Assembly (NCBI GenBank): GCA_015489095.1
Contig: WFMN01000233.1
Location: 1-11,195 of the forward strand
Length of the DNA: 11,195 nucleotides
Reading direction: 5' to 3'
Source: Mariprofundaceae bacterium
GTDB lineage: Bacteria > Pseudomonadota > Zetaproteobacteria > Mariprofundales > J009
Shown: positions 6,078 to 11,195 of the stretch, one piece after another
Position numbering within the stretch: the stretch's first letter is position 1
Layout: every line of letters starts with the position of its first letter
Program-made: the position numbers and the translations under genes
Notes under the pieces: model-generated
Seen by the model: only the letters and a program-made list of their open reading frames with translations
Told to the model about the DNA's origin: nothing
Database searches by the model: none

Positions 6078-6362
6078 TTACAGCTGTTCGGCACGGGCGA
6101 CCACCCGTTCCATCACCCAACGCTTGCGCCGTGACAACGGGCGCGACTCAACAATCACCACACGATCGCCAAGGTTGCAGCTATTGTTCTCGTCGTGCGC
6201 CAGATATTTCTTATGGGAACGCACCGTCTTGCGGTAACGGGGGTGCAGGAACTTCCGTTCCACCTCCACCACCACGCTCTTGTCAGCCTTGTTGGAAACC
6301 ACAATCCCTTCCAGCTTACGCTTGTTCCCGGTTGCTGTCGCTTTCTCTAAAGAATCTGTCAT
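6078..6362 (-). CDS. rpsQ: 30S ribosomal protein S17
   Basis: S17 is an OB-fold protein that binds the 5' domain of 16S rRNA early in 30S assembly. The core KLEGIVVSNKADKSVVVEVE, LHPRYRKTVRSHKKYLAHDE and the signature GDRVVIVESRPLSRRKRWVM are plain. At 94 residues it is about ten longer than the E. coli protein; the extra part is a polar N-terminal segment (about residues 1-14, MTDSLEKATATGNK). No better-placed internal start was found, so the extension is probably real. The ATG at 6360-6362 begins three bases after the rpmC stop. Confidence 0.97.
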   Translation of the reverse strand: MTDSLEKATATGNKRKLEGIVVSNKADKSVVVEVERKFLHPRYRKTVRSHKKYLAHDENNSCNLGDRVVIVESRPLSRRKRWVMERVVARAEQL

Positions 6363-6365
6363 CTG

Positions 6366-6560
6366 TTAATTTCCTCTGCTCTGTTCGGTGAGCACGCCCT
6401 TGATACGGGCGATGTCACGACGCACCTGACCGATGCGGGCGGTGTTGGAGAGCTGCATCACCGATTTCTGGAAGCGAAGCTTCATCTTCTCGGCCGCCAG
6501 CTCGTCCAGCTTTTCCAACAGTTCACCGCGATCCATGCCGCGCAACTCTGCACTCTTCAT
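6366..6560 (-). CDS. rpmC: 50S ribosomal protein L29
   Basis: L29 is a small helical-hairpin protein next to the exit tunnel, beside L23, where trigger factor and SRP dock. The 64 residues begin MKSAELRGMDRGELLEKLDE and carry the signature MQLSNTARIGQVRRDIARIK at about residues 35-54. The gene overlaps the rplP stop as ATGA, so translation is probably coupled, and a GAGAGGTG-type ribosome site lies inside the end of rplP. The order rplP-rpmC-rpsQ is standard. Confidence 0.97.
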   Translation of the reverse strand: MKSAELRGMDRGELLEKLDELAAEKMKLRFQKSVMQLSNTARIGQVRRDIARIKGVLTEQSRGN

Positions 6561-6979
6561 CGTCCAGCACCTCTCACCACGATACGGGTACGCAGCGGTA
6601 GTTTCGCCGACGCGCGCTCCAACGCGCCACGCGCCAACTCCTCATCGACCCCGTCCATCTCATACAGGATTCGGCCGGCGCGAACCGCCGCCACCCAATA
6701 CTCCGGCGACCCTTTTCCTTTACCCATGCGCACCTCCGCCGGCTTTTTGGAGACCGGAAGATCGGGGAAGATACGGATCCACACCCGCCCCTGACGGCGG
6801 ATATGGCGGGTAATCGCGATACGGGCGGCCTCGATCTGACGGGCGGTGATCCGCCCCGGCTCGATCGCCTTCAGCCCGATATTGCCGAAGTTCAGGCTTG
6901 CACCACGCTCGGTGATGCCACGAATGCGCTGCAGCTCTTTATGGTGTTTACGCCAGCGAATCTTTTTTGGTTGCAACAT
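6557..6979 (-). CDS. rplP: 50S ribosomal protein L16
   Basis: L16 contacts the A-site tRNA elbow and helps organise the peptidyl transferase centre late in 50S assembly. The start MLQPKKIRWRKHHK and the conserved RMGKGKGSPEYWVAAVRAGR region are diagnostic. The arginine at residue 84 corresponds to the position hydroxylated in E. coli L16 (Arg81) by the oxygenase YcfD; whether it is modified here is unknown. At 140 residues it is slightly longer than the 136 of E. coli. The ATG at 6977-6979 has AAGGG eight bases upstream, 11 bases after rpsC. The stop overlaps rpmC. Confidence 0.98.
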   Translation of the reverse strand: MLQPKKIRWRKHHKELQRIRGITERGASLNFGNIGLKAIEPGRITARQIEAARIAITRHIRRQGRVWIRIFPDLPVSKKPAEVRMGKGKGSPEYWVAAVRAGRILYEMDGVDEELARGALERASAKLPLRTRIVVRGAGR

Positions 6980-6990
6980 AACTCTAGCCC

Positions 6991-7638
6991 TTACACTCCC
7001 TGCTCATCGCTATTGCCCAACTTCTCACCGTTGAACACCCAAACCTTGACCCCGATCCGGCCGTAGGTGGTACTCGCCTCGCTGAAGCCGTAATCGACAT
7101 CCGCGCGCAGCGTGTGCAGCGGCACCCGCCCTTCACGGTACCACTCGGTGCGGGCGATCTCCGCCCCGCCGAGACGGCCGCCACAGGAGATACGCACCCC
7201 CTTGGCACCCATCCGCAGCACCCCCTGCACCGCCCGCTTCATCGCGCGACGAAACGCAACACGGCGCTCCAACTGGAAGGCGATATTCTCCGCCACCAAC
7301 TGCGCCTCGGCCTCGGGACGGCGAATCTCCACGATGAAAATCTGCACCTCGCGACCGAACATCCGAGCCAGATCACGACGCAGCGCCTCGATCTCCGACC
7401 CTTTCTTGCCGATCACCACGCCGGGACGGGCGGTATGCACCGTCACCTTGATCTTATCGGCCGGCCGCTCGATCACGATGCGGGAGACACCGGCGTGAAA
7501 CAGCCGCTTCTTCACATACTCACGCATCTTGATGTCTTCACGCAGAAGATCGCCGAAGTTTTTCTCCGCATACCAGACCGATTCCCAACCGCGCGTAATG
7601 CCAACGCGAAATCCAATCGGGTTTACTTTCTGTCCCAT
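6991..7638 (-). CDS. rpsC: 30S ribosomal protein S3
   Basis: S3 lines the mRNA entry channel of the 30S head and, with S4 and S5, takes part in helicase activity on mRNA. The N-terminus MGQKVNPIGFRVGITRGWES is characteristic. A type II KH domain is seen with its GKKG loop at residues 77-80. The C-terminal domain shows RAMKRAVQGVLRMGAKGVRI and GGRLGGAEIARTEWYREGRV, the family signature, then LRADVDYGFSEASTTYGRIG. The 215 residues are in the normal range; the C-terminal tail is short. The ATG at 7636-7638 has AGGAG seven bases upstream, 17 bases after rplV. Confidence 0.98.
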   Translation of the reverse strand: MGQKVNPIGFRVGITRGWESVWYAEKNFGDLLREDIKMREYVKKRLFHAGVSRIVIERPADKIKVTVHTARPGVVIGKKGSEIEALRRDLARMFGREVQIFIVEIRRPEAEAQLVAENIAFQLERRVAFRRAMKRAVQGVLRMGAKGVRISCGGRLGGAEIARTEWYREGRVPLHTLRADVDYGFSEASTTYGRIGVKVWVFNGEKLGNSDEQGV

Positions 7639-7655
7639 TCAATCACTCCTAATGC

Positions 7656-7997
7656 TCAACCCAGCTCGCTGACGGCAACCGTCAGGTGGCTGTGGCGATG
7701 AAAACGCTGGCGCATGCGCCCCATTCCCTTCGGACGGTACCGCTTCAGCGTCATACCGGTATCCACCTTGGCGGTGGTCACCGTCAACGCATCCACATCC
7801 ATCCCGTTGTTCTCTTCGGCGTTGGATACCGCCGAGCGCAACACCTTGATGAAAAGCTTGGCCGATTTCTTCGGGGAGAGGGTCAACACCGCCAACGCGC
7901 GCTCGACCGGCAATCCACGAATCGCGTCCGCCATCAACCGCGCCTTCTGCGGGCTGATTCTCACATTTCTGGCAACTGCCCTTACTTGTTCTGCCAT
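7656..7997 (-). CDS. rplV: 50S ribosomal protein L22
   Basis: L22 binds all domains of 23S rRNA, and its long beta hairpin lines the peptide exit tunnel near the macrolide site. The family block RNVRISPQKARLMADAIRGL starts at about residue 10. The hairpin and C-terminal signature is seen as KRYRPKGMGRMRQRFHRHSH followed by LTVAVSE. The 113 residues are typical (E. coli 110). The ATG at 7995-7997 has GAGGT eight bases upstream, overlapping the rpsS stop, and begins six bases after rpsS. No hairpin deletion of the kind linked to macrolide resistance is apparent from the length. Confidence 0.98.
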   Translation of the reverse strand: MAEQVRAVARNVRISPQKARLMADAIRGLPVERALAVLTLSPKKSAKLFIKVLRSAVSNAEENNGMDVDALTVTTAKVDTGMTLKRYRPKGMGRMRQRFHRHSHLTVAVSELG

Positions 7998-8003
7998 TTC
8001 ACG

Positions 8004-8282
8004 CTACCTCTTGCGGGCTTTCTTGTCGGCGCCGTGGCCATAGTAGGTACGGGTCGGCGCAAATTCGCCCAACTTATGCCCAACCATATTTTCCGTCACA
8101 TAGACCGGAATAAACTTCTTGCCGTTGTGCACCGCAAAGTTCAAGCCGACGAAATCGGGCGAGATCGTGGAACGGCGCGACCAGGTTTTGATCACCGTCC
8201 GCTTGCCGGAGGCGGCGACCGCGGCCACCTTCTTCTCCAGCGATGCGTCGATAAACGGACCTTTCTTCAGTGAACGAGCCAT
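8004..8282 (-). CDS. rpsS: 30S ribosomal protein S19
   Basis: S19 binds 16S rRNA in the 30S head together with S13, near the A-site and P-site tRNAs. The start MARSLKKGPFIDASLEKKV is nearly universal, and the family signature follows with KTWSRRSTISPDFVGLNFAV, HNGKKFIPVYVTENMVGHKL and GEFAPTRTYYGH. The 92 residues match E. coli. The ATG at 8280-8282 has AGAGGT eight bases upstream that overlaps the end of rplB; the gap is six bases. Order rplB-rpsS-rplV is standard for the S10 operon. Confidence 0.98.
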   Translation of the reverse strand: MARSLKKGPFIDASLEKKVAAVAASGKRTVIKTWSRRSTISPDFVGLNFAVHNGKKFIPVYVTENMVGHKLGEFAPTRTYYGHGADKKARKR

Positions 8283-8288
8283 CGTGAA

Positions 8289-9116
8289 TTACCTCTTACG
8301 ACGACGGATGATATCACGATCCGACGCCTTGTTCTTATGACGGGTCTTGTGACCCTTGGTGGGCACACCCCAAGGGGTCACCGGATGACGGCCACCGGAG
8401 GTACGCCCTTCACCACCGCCGTGCGGATGGTCCACCGGGTTCATCACCACGCCGCGCACATGAGGCCGCTTGCCCAGCCAGCGGGAGCGTCCCGCCTTGC
8501 CGATCTTGGCGTTGGAGTGATCGGCGTTGCCCATCACGCCGATGGTGGCCATGCAGCGCGCATCGACGCGGCGAAACTCGCCCGAAGGGAGACGCAGAAT
8601 GGCGCGCCCACCCTCTTTACCCATCAGCTGCACGCTGGCTCCGGCCGAGCGCGCCATCTGGCCGCCCTTGCCGGGCTTCAATTCAACATTATGCACTTGG
8701 GTACCCACCCGGATCTGCGACAGCGGCAACGCGTTGCCGGGGCGGATCTCCGCGTCGGGACCGGACGAGACCCGATCGCCGGGACGCAACCCCTGCGGTG
8801 CCAAGATATAGCGCTTGTCGCCGTTGGCGAAGACCACCAGTGCGATATGGGCGGTACGGTTAGGATCATACTCAATGCGCTCAACACGGCCGATCACGCC
8901 GAAATTGGCACGCTTGAAATCGATCTCGCGATGCAGGCGCCGATGGCCGCCACCGATATGGCGGGCGGTCATGCGGCCGTTGTTGTTGCGGCCGCCGCTC
9001 TTGGTCAACCCCTTGGTCAACGACCGTTCAGGGCGCCCCTTGTAGAGATCCGCGTCCACCACCGCAACGCGACCGCGCGCGCCGTTGGTGTTGGGTTTTA
9101 GAACCTTCAGTGCCAT
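8289..9116 (-). CDS. rplB: 50S ribosomal protein L2
   Basis: L2 is among the most conserved ribosomal proteins; it supports the peptidyl transferase centre and bridges the subunits. The 275 residues match the usual 272-277. The basic N-terminal part has KSGGRNNNGRMTARHIGGGH (about 39-58). The C-terminal hallmark VDHPHGGGEGRTSGGRHPVT follows MNP, with His230 equivalent to the functionally important His229 of E. coli, and the protein ends KNKASDRDIIRRRKR. The ATG at 9114-9116 has GAGGTG upstream inside rplW and starts three bases after its stop. Confidence 0.99.
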   Translation of the reverse strand: MALKVLKPNTNGARGRVAVVDADLYKGRPERSLTKGLTKSGGRNNNGRMTARHIGGGHRRLHREIDFKRANFGVIGRVERIEYDPNRTAHIALVVFANGDKRYILAPQGLRPGDRVSSGPDAEIRPGNALPLSQIRVGTQVHNVELKPGKGGQMARSAGASVQLMGKEGGRAILRLPSGEFRRVDARCMATIGVMGNADHSNAKIGKAGRSRWLGKRPHVRGVVMNPVDHPHGGGEGRTSGGRHPVTPWGVPTKGHKTRHKNKASDRDIIRRRKR

Positions 9117-9119
9117 TGC

Positions 9120-9419
9120 CTACACCTCTTCCGTAACTTCGATGGAGTCGCCCTCGATCAGACGCACAACCGCCTTGCGATACCCGCTGCGGGTGCCGGC
9201 GTGCATGCCGCGACGCTTGGGCTTGGCGGGCATGTTGATCACCTGCAGCCGCTCCACGGTCACCTCGAAAATGCGCTCGATCGCCTGACGAATCTGCTGC
9301 TTGTTGGCGCCGCGCGCCACCCGAAAGACATACTGGTTGGCCGCGCCCTGCGCCTCATAGCTCTTCTCCGTCACCACCGGACGCAGCAACACATTAAAAT
9401 CACCGTAACGCGCACTCAT
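9120..9419 (-). CDS. rplW: 50S ribosomal protein L23
   Basis: L23 sits at the tunnel exit and is the docking site of trigger factor and the signal recognition particle. The start region LLRPVVTEKSYEAQGAANQY and the block KQQIRQAIERIFEVTVERLQ are characteristic, followed by the basic loop MPAKPKRRGMHAGTRSGYRK and KAVVRLIEGDSIE. The 99 residues match E. coli (100). The start ATG overlaps the rplD stop as ATGA, so the two are probably translationally coupled; GAGGAG eight bases upstream, inside rplD, is a strong ribosome site. Confidence 0.98.
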   Translation of the reverse strand: MSARYGDFNVLLRPVVTEKSYEAQGAANQYVFRVARGANKQQIRQAIERIFEVTVERLQVINMPAKPKRRGMHAGTRSGYRKAVVRLIEGDSIEVTEEV

Positions 9420-10036
9420 GCCAACCGCTCCTCAAGTTTAGTCACCGCATCGCCGGTCATCACCACCTTGGCGTGTTTCATCAGGCTGTGCAGGTTGACC
9501 TGCCCATCCAGCACAATATCGCAACGCGGAATGTTGCGGCCGGAGAGGGTCACATTGCGATTCTCCTCCGCCAACACAAACAGCCCGGCATCGGCATCCA
9601 AGCTGGAGACGATGGAGGCGAACGCCTTGGTCTTCACCTCGGGCAGCTCGAGCTTGTCCACCACCACCAGCTTGCCCTCGCGCAGCAGATCCGACAGCAC
9701 CAGCCGCAGCGCCAACTGGCGCTCCTTGCGGTTGATGCGCGTCTCGTAGCCATGAGTGCGTGGCCCGTGGGCAACGCCACCGTGACGCCACTGCGCGGCA
9801 CGGGTGGAACCCTGACGGGCACGCCCGGTTCCCTTCTGTTTCCACGGCTTTTTGCCGCCACCGGAGACCTCGGCGCGGGTCTTGGTGTTGTGATTGCCGC
9901 CACGCTGCGCCTGTGCCAACGCGGTGTAGACCCGATGCACCAGCCCTGGGTTGGGGGCGAGCGCGAACACCGCGTCGTTCAGCTCACGGCTGCCAACCTT
10001 GTTGTTCTGTTGATCAACCACTTGGATTTCAGCCAT
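9416..10036 (-). CDS. rplD: 50S ribosomal protein L4
   Basis: L4 binds 23S rRNA and has a long loop that narrows the peptide exit tunnel. In E. coli it also represses the S10 operon through a leader RNA before rpsJ. The loop region is seen as NHNTKTRAEVSGGGKKPWKQ, then KGTGRARQGSTRAAQWRHGG (about residues 66-85). The C-terminal half carries KAFASIVSSLDADAGLFVLA. The 206 residues are typical. The ATG at 10034-10036 lies one base after the rplC stop, with GGGGAAG upstream in rplC. No S10-like leader can lie directly before rpsJ here because tuf ends 20 bases upstream. Confidence 0.98.
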   Translation of the reverse strand: MAEIQVVDQQNNKVGSRELNDAVFALAPNPGLVHRVYTALAQAQRGGNHNTKTRAEVSGGGKKPWKQKGTGRARQGSTRAAQWRHGGVAHGPRTHGYETRINRKERQLALRLVLSDLLREGKLVVVDKLELPEVKTKAFASIVSSLDADAGLFVLAEENRNVTLSGRNIPRCDIVLDGQVNLHSLMKHAKVVMTGDAVTKLEERLA

Positions 10037-10037
10037 C

Positions 10038-10670
10038 TTACTTCCCCTTCACCGCGGAACGAAGCTCAACCAGCCCATTCTTGGCACCGGGCACGGCGCC
10101 CTTGACCAGAATGCGGTTGCTCTCCGCATCCACGCGCACAACCTCGAGGTTTTGTGTCGTCACCCGCTTGGAACCGTAGTGCCCCGGCATCTTCTTGCCC
10201 GGGAAAACACGCCCCGGCCATTGACACTGACCGGTGGATCCCATCTGGCGATGGGTCTTCTCGGCACCGTGGCTGGCACGACCGCCACCGAAATCATACC
10301 GCTTCATGACGCCGGCAAAGCCACGCCCCTTGCTGGTTGCGCTGACATCGATCTTCTGCCCGACCTCGAACAGCTTGGCGTCCAGCGACTGGCCGATCTC
10401 ATAGCTTTCATCCCGCGCCGTGCGGAACTCGCGCAGCCCGCCCATCTCCTCCTGACCCTGCCGGGCATAATGCCCCTGCACGGCACGGGATTGATGACGA
10501 CGCGCGGCACCATACCCAACCTGAATGGCGTTGTAGCCATCCTTGTCTTCGGAACGCAGCGCAATCACACGGCAGGGCTCGACCGCCAACACAGTCACGG
10601 CGACCGCGGAGCCATCTTCGGTGAATATCTGCGTCATGCCCAGTTTACGGGCGACCAATCCAGCACTCAT
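10038..10670 (-). CDS. rplC: 50S ribosomal protein L3
   Basis: L3 is an early-assembly protein whose extended loop reaches the peptidyl transferase centre. The start LVARKLGMTQIFTEDG, the block SKGRGFAGVMKRYDFGGGRA and the signature GQCQWPGRVFPGKKMPGHYG (residues 147-166) identify it. Gln150 lines up with the glutamine methylated by PrmB in E. coli L3. The 210 residues match E. coli (209). The ATG at 10668-10670 has GGAG about seven bases upstream, in the 44-base gap after rpsJ. It is coupled closely to rplD. Confidence 0.98.
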   Translation of the reverse strand: MSAGLVARKLGMTQIFTEDGSAVAVTVLAVEPCRVIALRSEDKDGYNAIQVGYGAARRHQSRAVQGHYARQGQEEMGGLREFRTARDESYEIGQSLDAKLFEVGQKIDVSATSKGRGFAGVMKRYDFGGGRASHGAEKTHRQMGSTGQCQWPGRVFPGKKMPGHYGSKRVTTQNLEVVRVDAESNRILVKGAVPGAKNGLVELRSAVKGK

Positions 10671-10714
10671 GTTATCTCTCCAATCTCTGCTTTACCGACG
10701 ATCCAACGCTACGG

Positions 10715-11023
10715 CTACAGCTCGATCTTCACATCCACACCGGATGGAAGGTCGAGTTTCATCAGCGCATCAACGGTCTGCGGGGTTGGGTTGTCGATAT
10801 CGAGCACCCGTTTGTGGGTACGAATCTCGAACTGCTCCCGCGAGTCTTTATACTTGTGGGGACTACGGATCACGCAAAACTTGCGTACCCTAGTCGGAAT
10901 CGGAATCGGTCCGCGCACGCCGGCGCCGGTCCGTTTGGCCGTCGCCACGATATCGGTCGCGCTTTTATCGAGCACGCGGTGATCAAATGCCTTCAGGCGA
11001 ATGCGAATACTTTGAGCTGCCAC
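10715..11023 (-). CDS. rpsJ: 30S ribosomal protein S10
   Basis: S10 is a 30S head protein that also acts as NusE in transcription antitermination with NusB and NusG. The 102 residues (E. coli 103) show RIRLKAFDHRVLDKSATDIV, the GPIPIPTRVRKFCVIRSPHK loop and the REQFEIRTHKRVLDI signature. Unlike the other genes here it starts with GTG (11021-11023), giving MAAQSIRIR; the in-frame ATG options would cut into the conserved core. A strong AGGAAGG lies eight bases upstream. The gene starts 20 bases after the tuf stop with no room for a leader or terminator, so it is probably read on from tuf. Confidence 0.97.
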   Translation of the reverse strand: MAAQSIRIRLKAFDHRVLDKSATDIVATAKRTGAGVRGPIPIPTRVRKFCVIRSPHKYKDSREQFEIRTHKRVLDIDNPTPQTVDALMKLDLPSGVDVKIEL

Positions 11024-11031
11024 TGGTTACG

Positions 11032-11038
11032 CCTTCCT
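11032..11038 (-). promoter_or_regulatory. Ribosome binding site of the GTG-started rpsJ
   Basis: AGGAAGG on the minus strand, eight bases before the GTG at 11021-11023. It supports that start codon and lies in the 20-base gap between tuf and rpsJ. Confidence 0.75.
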
Positions 11039-11043
11039 AATCC

Positions 11044-11195
<152 letters not shown>

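Noticed and set aside
9473..10982. Long plus-strand frames opposite rplD, rplC and rpsJ
   Set aside because: Shadow frames of GC-rich ribosomal protein genes, with low-complexity His and Arg rich translations and no recognisable family.

Overview
The window is one continuous bacterial translation-gene cluster, the S10 operon joined to the spc operon, and every gene reads on the minus strand. Transcription runs from the right edge to the left. The order is tuf (3' end only), rpsJ, rplC, rplD, rplW, rplB, rpsS, rplV, rpsC, rplP, rpmC, rpsQ, rplN, rplX, rplE, rpsN, rpsH, rplF, rplR, rpsE, rpmD, rplO, secY, adk, infA (first codons only). There are 23 complete genes and 2 partial ones. I see no mobile element, tRNA, rRNA, CRISPR array or unrelated accessory gene.

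Layout by region. From 11195 to about 6078 lies the tail of EF-Tu and the S10 operon (rpsJ to rpsQ). From 6062 to 1999 lies the spc operon (rplN to rplO). From 1987 to the left edge come secY, adk and the start of infA. Genes are packed tightly. Three junctions overlap as ATGA (rplD/rplW, rplP/rpmC, secY/adk), and nearly all other gaps are 1 to 44 bases. The one exception is a 117-base gap between rplF and rplR that holds a perfect 7-bp hairpin and a CU-rich tract. No clear promoter or terminator is visible, so the whole window is probably read as one transcript, or as overlapping transcripts, started upstream of tuf beyond the right edge.

The products are parts of both ribosomal subunits, the elongation and initiation factors that work on the ribosome, the protein-export channel SecY that takes up nascent membrane proteins, and adenylate kinase, which balances adenine nucleotides.

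Organism: a GC-rich bacterium (roughly 60 percent by eye). Gene order, protein lengths and sequence style are most like Proteobacteria. Three proteins keep four-cysteine zinc sites (adenylate kinase LID, S14 and L24), and secY is followed directly by adk and then infA. This suggests a lineage away from the classic enteric gamma group, possibly a deep-branching proteobacterium such as a zetaproteobacterium or Magnetococcus relative. That placement is a guess from gene order and motifs and was not tested by any search. Overall this is a conserved housekeeping region; I did not find a new system, and the rplF-rplR gap is the feature most worth a second look.
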